From positions 1 to 35,045 of the forward strand of contig NZ_NHRY01000037.1 of NCBI RefSeq assembly GCF_002937115.1: 35,045 nt of DNA. The letters are read 5' to 3'. Origin of the DNA: Rhodopila globiformis (GTDB lineage Bacteria; Pseudomonadota; Alphaproteobacteria; Acetobacterales; Acetobacteraceae). The notes below the pieces were generated by a model, which worked only from the letters and a program-made list of their open reading frames with translations, was not told where the DNA came from and did no database searches. Both the position numbers and the translations under genes were made by a program. Below are positions 16,252-26,550 of the stretch, in pieces. How positions within the stretch are numbered: position 1 is the stretch's first letter; the number at the start of each line of letters is the position of its first letter.

Positions 16252-17142
16252 ATGACGACACCAATCGCCTCCATGACCGGATTCGCCCGCGCCGAGGGCG
16301 CCACCGACGGCGTCGCCTGGGCGTGGGAACTCCGCAGCGTCAACGGCCGCTCGCTGGAGCTGCGCTTCCGCCTGCCGAACGGCTGGGACAGCCGCGAGGC
16401 GGCCTGGCGGGAACTGGCCGGCAAGTCGCTGAAGCGCGGCAACGTCAGCGCCAACCTGACGCTGAAGCGGCCCTCGGAGACCCGGCTGGAACTCGACCCC
16501 GTGGCGCTGGAGCAGGTGCTGCGCATCGCCACCGACCTGCACCGGCGGCTGCCCGGCAGCGCGCCGCCCTCCGCCGAAGCGCTGCTGTCGCTCCCCGGCG
16601 TGCTGCGCCAGGCCGAGGCCACGCGGCTGGAGGAACAGGAAGCCCTGGTGGCCGCCGTCCACGCCGGCTTCGCTGAAGCGGTGAAGGGCCTGGTCGAGGC
16701 CCGGCAGGCCGAGGGCGCGCGTCTCGCCGCGGTGCTGAACCAGCAGCTCGAAACGATCGCCGGCCTGTGCGCCGACGCCGCCGTCCAGGCCGCTGGCCAG
16801 CCCGAGGCGCAGCGGGCGCGCATGCTGGAAAACCTCCAGACCCTGATCCGCGAAACCCCGAACCTGTCAGAAGACCGCCTGCACCAGGAAGTGGCGCTGC
16901 TGGCCAGCCGCTCCGACGTGCGCGAGGAGCTGGACCGCCTGAACAGCCACATCGCCGCCGCGCACGACCTGCTGCGGGAGGCCGCCAATATCGGCCGCAA
17001 GCTGGATTTCCTGATCCAGGAGTTCAACCGCGAGGCCAACACCCTGTGCAGCAAGTCCGCGACCTCGGCGCTGACCGCCACCGGCCTGAAGCTGAAGGCG
17101 GCGATCGAGCAACTCCGCGAGCAGGTGCAGAACATCGAATGA
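16252..17142 (+). CDS. yicC: YicC family endoribonuclease
   Basis: A 296-residue YicC-like protein. The N-terminal motif IASMTGFARAEG is the family hallmark, followed by WELRSVNGRSLELRFRLP. The DUF1732 C-terminus shows REELDRLNSHIAAAHDLL and GRKLDFLIQEFNREANTLCS. E. coli YicC is an endoribonuclease connected with small-RNA decay. The start at 16252 (MTTPIASMTG) matches the short family lead; an in-frame ATG at 16240 is possible. The gene overlaps gmk by four bases (ATGA), and yicC-gmk linkage is conserved in alphaproteobacteria, so they form one operon. Confidence 0.93.
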   Translation: MTTPIASMTGFARAEGATDGVAWAWELRSVNGRSLELRFRLPNGWDSREAAWRELAGKSLKRGNVSANLTLKRPSETRLELDPVALEQVLRIATDLHRRLPGSAPPSAEALLSLPGVLRQAEATRLEEQEALVAAVHAGFAEAVKGLVEARQAEGARLAAVLNQQLETIAGLCADAAVQAAGQPEAQRARMLENLQTLIRETPNLSEDRLHQEVALLASRSDVREELDRLNSHIAAAHDLLREAANIGRKLDFLIQEFNREANTLCSKSATSALTATGLKLKAAIEQLREQVQNIE

Positions 17143-17768
17143 TCCAGATCGCGCGCCGGGGCGTCTGCCTGATCCTTTCGGCCCCCTCGGGCGCCGGCAA
17201 GACCGCCATTGCCGAGGCCCTGCTGGCCACCGAGCCCGAGCTGGAAAGCTCGATCAGCGTCACCACCCGGGCGCGGCGGCCGGCGGAGATCGACGGGGTG
17301 CACTACCATTTCCTGACGGAAGCGGAATTCCAGCGGGCCGAGCAGGACGGTGAACTGCTGGAATGGGCGCGAGTGCTGCAAGGCACGCACGCCTACGGCA
17401 CGCCGCGGGCGCCGGTCGAGAAGGCGCTCGCCGCCGGCCGCGACGTGGTGTTCGACATCGACTGGCAGGGGCACCAGCAGTTGCGGCAGAAACTACCGGC
17501 CGACGTGGTCAGCGTCTTCGTCCTGCCGCCGAACATCGCCGCCCTGCGCGCAAGGCTGGTGGGCCGCGCCGGGGACGGCTCCGCGGAGATCGACCGCCGG
17601 ATGCGGGTCGCCTGCGACGAGATCCGCCACTGGGTCGAGTTCGATCACGTGGTGATCAACGAAGACCTGGCCGTCGCCACCGAGGCGGTGCGCGGCGTGC
17701 TGCACGCCGCCCGCGTCGCCACCACTCGGCTGGTGGGGCTGCCGGATTTCGTCGGCAGCCTGAGGTGA
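17139..17768 (+). CDS. gmk: Guanylate kinase
   Basis: A 209-residue enzyme that converts GMP and ATP to GDP and ADP. The P-loop SAPSGAGKT is at residues 14-22, the GMP-binding region shows SISVTTRARRPAEIDGVHYHF (TTR-x-x-R-x-x-E), and YGTPRAPVEKALAAGRDV and FDIDWQGHQQLR follow. Length and domain order (core, GMP-binding, lid) are normal. The start is the ATGA overlap with yicC. A family C hairpin lies downstream at 17834-17911 and may mark the transcript end. Confidence 0.96.
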   Translation: MIQIARRGVCLILSAPSGAGKTAIAEALLATEPELESSISVTTRARRPAEIDGVHYHFLTEAEFQRAEQDGELLEWARVLQGTHAYGTPRAPVEKALAAGRDVVFDIDWQGHQQLRQKLPADVVSVFVLPPNIAALRARLVGRAGDGSAEIDRRMRVACDEIRHWVEFDHVVINEDLAVATEAVRGVLHAARVATTRLVGLPDFVGSLR

Positions 17769-17833
17769 TGCCTGATGGCCGCCGGACGTTCCGTTGGCGT
17801 TGAAACAAGGGGGCGGCGCCTTCGTTGCCCCTC

Positions 17834-17911
17834 CGTCATGGCCGGGCGTGTCCCGGCCATCCACCCCCAACCGTCGAAGCGCAGATGGCCGGGACACGCC
17901 CGGCCATGACG
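17834..17911. repeat. Family C palindromic repeat
   Basis: A nearly perfect inverted repeat: CGTCATGGCCGGGCGTGTCC at left and its match ending in GGCCATGACG at right, with the spacer ACCCCCAACCGTCGAAGCGC. It sits between the gmk end and a convergent small gene. Related copies are at 10854-10920 and 12315-12669. It could act as a transcription barrier or mRNA end structure; this is inference. Confidence 0.8.
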
Positions 17912-17980
17912 ATAGGGAGACGATCGCCGGACGATAGGGAGACGACCGCCGCAAGCCCCACCATGACAACCCCGGTGCGG

Positions 17981-18181
17981 CTAATCCGACGACCGGGCGC
18001 GTTCCCCGGCACTCAGCAGCGCGATGACCCGCAGCGCCGACGCAAGCTGCGAGTCCGGGCCACGGGCCGCATCCACCGTCGCGATCAACGCCGACAGGCT
18101 CTGGCCGCGGACCCGGGCGAGACCGAGCAAGGCGTCCCAGAATTCCTGCTCCAGAGCGATGCTGGTGCGATGCCCCGCCAA
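17981..18181 (-). CDS. Ribbon-helix-helix domain protein
   Basis: A 66-residue protein of the small alphaproteobacterial RHH group. HRTSIALEQEFWDALLGLA forms the beta strand and first helix, GQSLSALIATVDAARG the second, and SQLASALRVIALLSAG the tail. Members are probably DNA-binding dimers. The only ordinary start is TTG at 18181. However, the frame upstream reads LIKRSFT, which extends the conserved family beginning, so a CTG at 18211 behind GGAGAGG is an alternative start. It is convergent with gmk, and target genes are unknown. Confidence 0.7.
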   Translation of the reverse strand: MAGHRTSIALEQEFWDALLGLARVRGQSLSALIATVDAARGPDSQLASALRVIALLSAGERARSSD

Positions 18182-18494
18182 CGTGAAGCTGCGCTTAATC
18201 AGACGGCTCAGGCGCCTCTCCTGCGTGAAAGGTGAATTCCTGCCGTTCCTGCCAATCCGCCGGACGAATAACCGGCCACGGCAGCCCCACGCGCAGCCTG
18301 CCGGTGCCCCTTCACGGCGGCTATATCAAACGTGGTCACGTCATCCAACCTATATCCGCGCGGCATCGGGCGCCGATCACCGCGTCGATTGCACGAAGCA
18401 CAGGCCGATGCGGGCTGGCGAGGCAGTCCGCCGCGGCGCCGCAACCGGCGCGACGCACGCCGCCAGGATACGATCTGGCCGGGCCGATACTGCC
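18182..18494. other. Intergenic region without a supported gene
   Basis: It lies between the small RHH gene and the end of the fused ABC ATPase gene. All frames are Arg-rich and motif-free. CAAACGTGGTCACGTCATCC near 18328 is a locally balanced stretch that could be promoter sequence for the RHH gene. No terminator hairpin with a T-run is obvious. Confidence 0.4.
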
Positions 18495-19954
<1,460 letters not shown>

Positions 19955-19958
<4 letters not shown>

Positions 19959-20875
19959 TCCCGGCCCTCCGCATGCAGCAGGCGGCCCATGAAGCCGCCG
20001 GGGAAGAACAGGATCACCACCAGGGCGACGGCGGCAACGACGAAGGTGGACAACTGTCCGAGCGGACGCAGGATCTCGCCGGCGCCAATCAGGAACACCG
20101 CGCCGACGGCCGCGCCGATGATGGTGCGCCGCCCGCCCAGCACCGCGGCGATGATGACGTTCACTCCCACCGCGATGTCCACCACCGTGCCGACGGATGC
20201 GGTGCCCAGGTAGAAGACCAGCATCGCGCCGGAAAGGCCGGAGAAGAACGCGCTGATGCAGAACGCCGTCAGCTTGTGCTTGGCGACGTTGAAGCCCAGC
20301 GCCGAGGCCTCGATCGCGTCCTGGCCGCTGGCCTGCAGGATCAGCCCGACCGGCGAGCGCGAAAGCCCGAACAGGATGCCGCCGCTGATCACCATGAACA
20401 CCAGCGCGTAGTAGTAGTTGGTGTTGGCGTCGATCGACAGCACGTCGGGCAGGTCGAGCCCGATCTCGCCGCCGGTGACGCCGGCGAACAGCACCAGCAC
20501 GTTCTGCAGCAGCAGCACCGCGACCAGGGTCACCAGGCCGAAATACGGCCCGGTCAGCCGCAGCGCCGGCACCGCCAGCGCCACCCCCGCCAGCACCGCA
20601 GCGACGGCGCCCACCGCCAGGCACAGCGGGATCGGCCACTCCCAGTAGTGGTTGAGCAGCGCCGCGGCATAGGCGCCGACGCCGATCAGGAAACTGGGGC
20701 CGAAATTGACCTCGCCGGCGAAGCCGAACAGCAGGTCCCAGGACATCGAGAACACGGCGTAATAGTAGCCCAGCGTCAGCAGCCCCAGGATGTAGCCGCC
20801 GACGCCCAGCGGCAGCAGCGCCAGGATCACCAGCACCGGCAGGACGATCAGGGCAGTCCGATAGCGTTGCATCAT
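19955..20875 (-). CDS. livM: Branched-chain amino acid-type ABC permease (LivM family)
   Basis: A 306-residue inner-membrane permease with about 8-10 hydrophobic helices. LivM family traits: YYYAVFSMSWDLLFGFAGEVNFG near residue 37-60, ALRLTGPYFGLVTL, and the cytoplasmic EAA-like loop GQDAIEASALGFNVAKHKL (SGQD-x-x-A-A-x-x-x-G) that contacts the ATPase. It ends with LFFPGGFMGRLLHAEGRE. The start could be either of two adjacent Met codons (20875 or 20872). Its 3' end overlaps the fused ATPase by four bases, and three bases separate it from livH. Confidence 0.9.
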
Positions 20876-20878
20876 GGC

Positions 20879-21754
20879 TTACCGCCTCCCCAGCAGGCCC
20901 TGCGGCCGGACATAGACCACCGCGACCAGCAGCAGCAGCACCGGCACGGTGCGGATCGACGGCGACACCAGGTAGGCGGTCATTGTCTCCAGGTAGCCGA
21001 CGACATAAGCGGCGATCAGCGAGCCGGAGACGCTGCCCAGCCCGCCCAGCACGACGATCGAGAACGCGCTGGCGGTCAGCAGGCCGGCGTTGTCGGAACT
21101 GACGCCCAGGAACGCGCCCAGCAGCACCCCGGCGATGCCGGCCAGCACGCCATAGATCGCCCAGACCAGCACGTAGATGCGGGACAGTTCGAACCCCAGC
21201 AGGGTCAGGCCGCGCGGGTTCATCGACGCCGCCAGCAGCGACTTGCCGGTGCGGGTGCGGTTGACCAGCAGGTACAGCAGGCCGATGGCCGCCCAGGACA
21301 GCGCCGCCGTCAGCACCTCGTTCAACGGCGTGCGGACGCCCAGGATCGGCACCACGCCCTCGATCAGCGGACGCACGGTCTTGGGGTTGCTGGTGAACAG
21401 ATAGGCGATCGCCTCCTGCAGCATGATGCCCCACAGCAAGGTGCTGGTCAGGACGAAGATCTCCTTCTCCTCGCGCGGGATGGCGCGGGAGTCCTGGATC
21501 GGGCGGACGATCACCCGGTAGGTGACGAAGGCGCAGGCCAGGCTGGCGAGCACGCCGGCCATGGCGCCGAGATAGGGGCCGGTGTTGAACGCCTCGGCGA
21601 CCCACCAGGCGATGACTGCCGCCACCACCATGATCGCGCCGTGCGACAGGTTCAGCACGCCGGAGACACCGAAGATCAGGGTGAAGCCGGTGGCGCCGAG
21701 GGCATAAAGGCTGCTGATCGCAAAGCCGTCGATCAGGATCTGCAATGCGAGCAT
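20879..21754 (-). CDS. livH: Branched-chain amino acid-type ABC permease (LivH family)
   Basis: A 291-residue inner-membrane permease. It starts MLALQILIDGFAISSLYALG with TLIFGVSGVLNLSHGAIM, the strongly conserved LivH opening (N-x-A-H-G). NPRGLTLLGFELSRIYVL is the ATPase-contact loop region, and LGGLGSVSGSLIAAYVVG lies near the C-terminus. The start at 21754 is taken because the upstream extension is out of character with the family. A 241-base gap holding a palindrome separates it from the substrate-binding protein gene, while downstream genes are tightly spaced. Confidence 0.9.
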   Translation of the reverse strand: MLALQILIDGFAISSLYALGATGFTLIFGVSGVLNLSHGAIMVVAAVIAWWVAEAFNTGPYLGAMAGVLASLACAFVTYRVIVRPIQDSRAIPREEKEIFVLTSTLLWGIMLQEAIAYLFTSNPKTVRPLIEGVVPILGVRTPLNEVLTAALSWAAIGLLYLLVNRTRTGKSLLAASMNPRGLTLLGFELSRIYVLVWAIYGVLAGIAGVLLGAFLGVSSDNAGLLTASAFSIVVLGGLGSVSGSLIAAYVVGYLETMTAYLVSPSIRTVPVLLLLVAVVYVRPQGLLGRR

Positions 21755-21863
21755 GAGAGTCCGTGCGGTTGGGCCGATGCGGCGGGATGGCTGGGTGGCG
21801 GACGGCGCCACCCGCGCGCTGAATGCGTCGGATCAGGCTGGGGCGGGCCGGGCTGCACCCAAT

Positions 21864-21951
21864 CGTCATGGCGGGCGCAGGCCCGCCATCCACGCCTTTC
21901 GGTGCTGGTTGTGGCAAAGGCGTGGATGGCGGCCATTCGGCCGCCATGACG
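21864..21951. repeat. Palindromic repeat between binding-protein and permease genes
   Basis: Outer arms CGTCATGGCGG/CCGCCATGACG and inner arms ATCCACGCCTTT/AAAGGCGTGGAT form a long hairpin, related in its ends to the other CGTCATGGCC repeats of this window. In the minus-strand operon it lies just after the substrate-binding protein gene. REP-type hairpins at this place can shield the upstream mRNA (known for malE-malF), giving more binding protein than permease. That role is inferred here. Confidence 0.7.
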
Positions 21952-21995
21952 GGGACAGCGGCGATGCCGGGCGATCAAGACCGACGTGGCTCGCT

Positions 21996-23222
21996 TTACT
22001 GTGGCAGCTTGATGAAGCTCGGGAATTTCATCTTCCCGGTCGCCACCTTCTCGGGCCACACCGTCACAGGCTGGCCGTTCTGCCACTGCACCATCAGCCC
22101 GGTGATATAGCCAGGGCCGATGCGCATGCCGTGGGCGAAGGTGTCCTCCTTCGGCAGGAAGGTGATGCGCCCGATGGTGCCGACATAGTCGGTCTTTTCC
22201 ATCGCGGCGACGATCTTGTCCGGATCCGTGCTGCCGGCCCGGCGGATCGCGTCGGCCCACATGTAGACGTCGTCATACGACGTGTAGGCGGCATACCCCG
22301 GCAGGTTGCCGTACTTCTGGTGATATTTCGTCGCGAACGGAATGGTCTTCGGCGTCACCGCCACGTCCGGAGCGGAAACCATGTTGAAGATCACGCCCTC
22401 GGTCGCGCCGTTGGTGTCCTTCCAGAACGTGCTGTTGGTCGCCTGGCTGGACACGCCGAACATCGGGATCGGCACCTGCTCCTGCTGCCACTGCACCGTC
22501 GGCTGCACGCCGACATGGCTGATGCCGGTGATCATGACATCCGGCTTCTCGCCCTCGATCTTGTTGAAAATCGGGGTGAAATCGGTCGTGTCGGGCGACA
22601 GGCGGACATGGTCCAGCACCTTCAGCCCGGCCGCCGGCAGGCACTTGAGGTACTCCTCGTCCAGCGGGATCGTCCAGGCGGCGTCCTCGCTCATGACCAC
22701 CGACGTCTTCATGTGCAGGTCGTGCGCCAGCAGTTCCTTGGCGCTCTTGCAGACGATGTCGGCGATCTGCGTGGAGGCGAGGTAGCCGTGGAAGACGTAT
22801 TTCATCCGGGCATAATCGTCGTGCACGCGTTTCGTAATGTCGTTGCTGGCGGCGCCCGGCGTGATCATCGGCATTTTCAGCCGTCCGGCCCAGGGCTCCA
22901 GTGCCAGCACCACTTCGCTGATGTAGCTGGCGATGACCGCCACCACCTTGTCCTGCTGCGCGGCGCGCTGGAACGCCCGCACCGCGTCGACGGCTGAGTT
23001 ATGGTCGTCGTAATCCACGATCTCGATCATCCGCCCGTTGATGCCGCCCTTGGCGTTGATCTCCTCGGCCGCCATCTTGGCGGCGTTGGGAATGCCGACC
23101 CCGCTGATCGCCGCGGTTTCCGCGATGACGCCGATCTTGATGGGGTCCGCCGCCTGGGCCGCCGGCACCGCCAGCGCCAGTCCGAACACGCCGAGCATGG
23201 CTGTCCTGGGCGAAAATCGCAT
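21996..23222 (-). CDS. Periplasmic substrate-binding protein of a Liv/amide-type ABC transporter
   Basis: A 408-residue type I periplasmic binding protein. MRFSPRTAMLGVFGLALAVP is a signal peptide with probable cleavage after AQA, before ADPIKIGVIAETAAISG. AAEEINAKGGINGRMIEIV is the classic Liv-family strand-helix. AVIASYISEVVLALEP and TPGAASNDITKR form the ligand cleft region, and PGYAAYTSYDDVYMWADAI is in the C-lobe. The start at 23222 has AAGGGA about eight bases upstream. It should deliver a branched-chain amino acid, amide or similar solute to LivH/LivM. The ligand cannot be named with confidence. Confidence 0.92.
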   Translation of the reverse strand: MRFSPRTAMLGVFGLALAVPAAQAADPIKIGVIAETAAISGVGIPNAAKMAAEEINAKGGINGRMIEIVDYDDHNSAVDAVRAFQRAAQQDKVVAVIASYISEVVLALEPWAGRLKMPMITPGAASNDITKRVHDDYARMKYVFHGYLASTQIADIVCKSAKELLAHDLHMKTSVVMSEDAAWTIPLDEEYLKCLPAAGLKVLDHVRLSPDTTDFTPIFNKIEGEKPDVMITGISHVGVQPTVQWQQEQVPIPMFGVSSQATNSTFWKDTNGATEGVIFNMVSAPDVAVTPKTIPFATKYHQKYGNLPGYAAYTSYDDVYMWADAIRRAGSTDPDKIVAAMEKTDYVGTIGRITFLPKEDTFAHGMRIGPGYITGLMVQWQNGQPVTVWPEKVATGKMKFPSFIKLPQ

Positions 23223-23598
23223 GGTCCGTTTCCCTTCGCATTCTTGTCGTCCACCACCCGACCGGGCGGCGGAACGGAGCATGCTGGAATAACGGTGCCT
23301 GTGCAACAGGATGTCCCGACAGGAGCACACGTATCCTGTCATCACATCTGCATGGCATCGGCCGTCCAGGCAGGAGCAATAAAGTTATGATTTCAGAATA
23401 TTACGGCTTCAAGGCAAACAGCGTGTCTCGAAGCCTGCACAGGCGCCAGGCTGGTTCACGCTGACCGCGCCGTCGAACCGCGGCGAAACGTCGCCTGGCA
23501 GGAAACGGTGATGCATCGCGCCGCCGCCCGGGTGGCGGCCTTGCCACCCCACTGTCGCAGCGCGATCCTGCCCCCAGAAAAAAGCCGGGAGGAACGCC
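23223..23598. other. Divergent promoter region
   Basis: It separates the minus-strand ABC transporter operon from the plus-strand GMC oxidoreductase. An AT-rich stretch at 23380-23405 (AAAGTTATGATTTCAGAATATTACGG) is the best promoter candidate. GGGAGGAACGCC before the GMC start is a clear ribosome site. The shared region suggests possible co-regulation of transporter and oxidase, which is inference. Confidence 0.45.
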
Positions 23599-25317
23599 AT
23601 GGCGTCCAAGACCTTCGACACCATCATCGTGGGGGGCGGCTCGGCCGGCTCGGTGCTGGCCAACCGGCTGTCGGCGCGCAGCGGCAACAATGTGCTGCTG
23701 CTGGAGGCGGGGCAGGACACGCCGCACGGCAAGGTGCCAGCGGCGGTGCTGGATTCCTATCCCGGCACGGCCTACCTCAACCCGGCCTACACCTGGAATC
23801 GGCTCAAGGTCACCACCGAGGTGATCCCGCACAACAACCCCGGCGAGCAGGCGCCGCCGCTGCGCACTTATGAGCAGGCGCGCATCCTGGGCGGCGGCTC
23901 GTCGATCAACGGCCAACTCGCCAACCGTGGCGCGCCGACGGACTACGACGAGTGGGAGGCGCGCGGCGCGGCGGGCTGGAACTGGAACGCGGTGCTGCCC
24001 TACTTCAAGAAAGTCGAGCGTGACATGGACTTCGACGGCCCGTGGCACGGCCGGGAAGGCCGCATCCCGGTGCGGCGGATCTTCCCCGACTTGTGGCCGG
24101 AGCACGCCAAGGCGGTGGGCCAGGCGTTCGAGCAAGCCGGCTACAAATACCTGCTGGACCAGAACGGCGCGTGGGAGGACGGGTATTTCCCGATCACCAT
24201 CTCCAACGCCTATGAACGCCGGGTGTCGGCCGCCATCGGCTATCTCGACCCCGGCACGCGGTTGCGCGACAACCTGACGATCGCCACCGACACCCAGGTG
24301 TCCGAGCTGATGTTCGACGGGCAGCGCTGCATCGGCGTGAAGGCGGTGGTGGCGGGCCGGCCGCAGGAATTCCGTGGGCAGGAAATCATCCTGTCGTGCG
24401 GCGCCATCCACTCGCCGGCGCACCTGATGCGCGCGGGCATCGGCCCGGCGGCGCACCTGCGGGAGCACGGCATCGCGGTGCGCTCGGCGCTGCCGGGGGT
24501 GGGGCAGCGGCTGCAGGACCATCCGGCGGTGGCGGTGGCGGCGTTCCTGAAGCCGCATGCGCGGATCATCCAGGACTGGTCGCGGCGGCACATCTACACC
24601 GGGCTGCGCTACTCCTCGAACCTGCCCGGCGTGCCGGCCGGGGACATGTTCACCGTCGTCACCAACAAGACGTCCTGGCACGCGGTGGGCGAGCAGATCG
24701 GCTCGTTCATCATCGCGGTCTACAAGACGTATTCCGAGACCGGGCAGGTGCGGCTGCGCTCGGCCGGCTGGAGCGAGGAGCCGCAGGTGGATTTCAACCT
24801 GCTGTCCGATAATCGCGACCTGGAGCGGATGATGGACGGCGTGCGCCGGTTCGCCGCCCTGCACCTGACGCCGGTCATGCAGGGCGTGACCAGCGACCCG
24901 TTCCCCGCCAGCTACAGCGACAAGGTGCGGCAGGTCGGCCTGCTCAGCCGCAGGAACAAGCTGATCACCGACGCGCTGGCGAAAGCGCTGGACGGCCCGG
25001 AGCGGCTGCGGCGCTACCTGATCCAGACCCTGGTGATGGAGGGCACGACACTGCAGGACGTGCTGACCGACGACGACAAGCTGGAGGCGTTCGTGCGCAA
25101 GGCGGCGGTGGGGGTGTGGCATGCCTCCTGCACATGCCGGATGGGCGCGCCAGACGATCCGATGGCGGTGGTGGACCCGGCGGGGCGGGTGCGCGGAGTC
25201 GCGGGGCTGCGGGTGGTGGACGCCTCGGTGTTTCCGGTGGTGCCGTGCGCCAACACGAATTTCCCGGTGCTGATGACGGCGGAGAAGATGGCGGATACGA
25301 TTTTGGCTGGAACCTGA
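23599..25317 (+). CDS. GMC family oxidoreductase (choline dehydrogenase-like)
   Basis: A 572-residue FAD-dependent alcohol oxidoreductase. The N-terminal dinucleotide motif IIVGGGSAGSVLANRLS with the acidic LLLEAG at the end of the second strand binds FAD. GGGSSINGQLANRG is GMC signature 1 and SCGAIHSPAHLMRAGIGP is signature 2. The active-site pair is H508 (VWHASCTCRMG) and an Asn in CANTNFPVLM (N552 or N554). No signal peptide is seen, so it is cytoplasmic or loosely membrane-associated. Choline, glucose or another alcohol is possible. The divergent Liv-type transporter may import its substrate. Confidence 0.93.
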   Translation: MASKTFDTIIVGGGSAGSVLANRLSARSGNNVLLLEAGQDTPHGKVPAAVLDSYPGTAYLNPAYTWNRLKVTTEVIPHNNPGEQAPPLRTYEQARILGGGSSINGQLANRGAPTDYDEWEARGAAGWNWNAVLPYFKKVERDMDFDGPWHGREGRIPVRRIFPDLWPEHAKAVGQAFEQAGYKYLLDQNGAWEDGYFPITISNAYERRVSAAIGYLDPGTRLRDNLTIATDTQVSELMFDGQRCIGVKAVVAGRPQEFRGQEIILSCGAIHSPAHLMRAGIGPAAHLREHGIAVRSALPGVGQRLQDHPAVAVAAFLKPHARIIQDWSRRHIYTGLRYSSNLPGVPAGDMFTVVTNKTSWHAVGEQIGSFIIAVYKTYSETGQVRLRSAGWSEEPQVDFNLLSDNRDLERMMDGVRRFAALHLTPVMQGVTSDPFPASYSDKVRQVGLLSRRNKLITDALAKALDGPERLRRYLIQTLVMEGTTLQDVLTDDDKLEAFVRKAAVGVWHASCTCRMGAPDDPMAVVDPAGRVRGVAGLRVVDASVFPVVPCANTNFPVLMTAEKMADTILAGT

Positions 25318-25373
25318 TCGAAAGGGGGTTGCATTGCTGCGGAAGGTTGCTAGAAAGCGCGCCTCGTTGGTGC

Positions 25374-25449
<76 letters not shown>

Positions 25450-25475
25450 ATGAAACCCGCAGAACCCCTGGGATA

Positions 25476-25527
25476 TGGTGTCCCCAACACCACCAGCTCC
25501 GTTCTCCGGGACACCTTGGGGACACCA
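25476..25527. repeat. Inverted repeat with 28-base spacer, downstream of tRNA-Lys
   Basis: TGGTGTCCCCAA (25476-25487) and TTGGGGACACCA (25516-25527) are perfect 12-bp inverted copies separated by 28 bases. A further GGGACACC lies just before the right arm. It is not followed by a T-run. Such repeats next to a tRNA could be integrase arm sites; no integrase was found. Confidence 0.6.
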
Positions 25528-25612
25528 GACAAATTTGTTGACGGGTTCGTGAGGTGGACCGGCGGCTCGAAAACTGGAAGCTGCCCGACTTTTCCAGGTA
25601 GCTGGATACCTG

Positions 25613-25666
25613 AACGAATTAAGGGTTTTTGCGTTGCGAAGCCGACATAAAAGCCCTTAATTCGTT
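25613..25666. repeat. Second inverted repeat with 28-base spacer
   Basis: AACGAATTAAGGG (25613-25625) and CCCTTAATTCGTT (25654-25666) form a perfect 13-bp inverted repeat, again with a 28-base spacer. An additional pair GACATAAA/TTTATGTC (25644-25651, 25696-25703) nests with it. The right arm runs into TTTT, so a terminator role is possible. Confidence 0.6.
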
Positions 25667-25713
25667 TTCGGAATCTCCGACCGCGCTGCCGATTCCTTTA
25701 TGTCAATGCCACG

Positions 25714-25845
25714 CTATGGCCAAAATGAGGGGATGCCCGAGAGGTAGAACCCCATTGCCGAGGCAGCCGCCTCTGCCCAGATCTCGGCAGAGTCGAACCA
25801 CTCCATGCGCTCGCCGCGGTCGAGCGGCATTTGCAGCCCGATCAT
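25714..25845 (-). CDS. Possible 43-residue ORF or gene fragment
   Basis: The frame reads MIGLQMPLDRGERMEWF then DSAEIWAEAAASAMGFYLSG and ends IPSFWP. Composition is protein-like (aromatic and acidic residues, unlike the Arg-rich artefacts around it). No clear ribosome site precedes it and a stop codon lies just upstream, so it may be the tail of a broken gene. I do not recognise the family. The rest of 25450-25934 shows no other gene. Confidence 0.3.
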   Translation of the reverse strand: MIGLQMPLDRGERMEWFDSAEIWAEAAASAMGFYLSGIPSFWP

Positions 25846-25934
25846 GACTCAGGAAGATTGCGCGCAAGGCGGTGCGTGTGATCTGCGGATGATCGGCGGA
25901 CACGGCCTGGCCAGGTGTCGTAACGTTGCTTCTG

Positions 25935-26534
25935 TTATTGATTGAGCGCCCGAGGGCCGCTGACGAACCCGTTGCCCCGGACGTAGAACCGCAGCGGACT
26001 GTCGGCCGCACGGGTGATGCCGATCCGTTTGCCCTGCCCGATTTCGTCCGGCGCATGGCCGTCGGATCCGAGCCACAGCGGGCCGGCCTGACAGAGGTCG
26101 ATGCCGTCCAGCCGGCGATCAATGTCCAAGGCTGCGCACAGCCGCCCCGGGCCGCGCGCCAGGTCTCGCACCCGCTCGATGTCCCGATTTCGCTGCATGA
26201 TCGCAATGCCCTCGATCGGCTCGATCGCCCTGATCAGGACGCCCGCGCCCACACCGGATATCTCGCTCGAGACGTTCAGCATGAACGAGCTGCCATAGGC
26301 GAGATAGACATAGGCGTACCCGCGCTCGAGGAAAAGCGCCCGGTTGCGCGGGGTGACGCCGCGGTAGGCGTGGCCCGCGGGGTCGCCGATGGAATAGGCC
26401 TCGGTCTCGACAATGCGGCCGCTCGCCACGCCCTCGGCCAGCATCCGCACCAGCATTTTGCCGATGAGAAAACGCGCGAGCCTGGCGGTGTCGAGGGGAA
26501 CCTCCGCCCGGTCCAGCACGCGCGGGCGCACCAC
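25935..26534 (-). CDS. 3-methyladenine DNA glycosylase (AAG/MPG family)
   Basis: A protein of about 199 residues that excises alkylated purines. Family motifs: LARFLIGKMLVRML near the start, GRIVETEAYS with the catalytic-site Glu, AGHAYRGVTPRN, YAYVYLAYGSSFMLNV, GAGVLIRAIEP and LARGPGRLCAALDI. Length is normal for bacterial MPG. There is no ATG near the expected start. GTG at 26534 (giving VRPRVLDRAEVPLD) is chosen; TTG at 26564, overlapping the upstream gene's end, is the alternative. It is probably co-transcribed after the NTF2-like gene, a stop-to-start distance of 16 bases. Confidence 0.88.
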   Translation of the reverse strand: MVRPRVLDRAEVPLDTARLARFLIGKMLVRMLAEGVASGRIVETEAYSIGDPAGHAYRGVTPRNRALFLERGYAYVYLAYGSSFMLNVSSEISGVGAGVLIRAIEPIEGIAIMQRNRDIERVRDLARGPGRLCAALDIDRRLDGIDLCQAGPLWLGSDGHAPDEIGQGKRIGITRAADSPLRFYVRGNGFVSGPRALNQ

Positions 26535-26550
26535 TGTCGCGCCGATTTCC

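Noticed and set aside
14470..16662. A 730-codon minus-strand ORF
   Set aside because: Antisense to the DHA2 exporter and yicC, with no recognisable domain.
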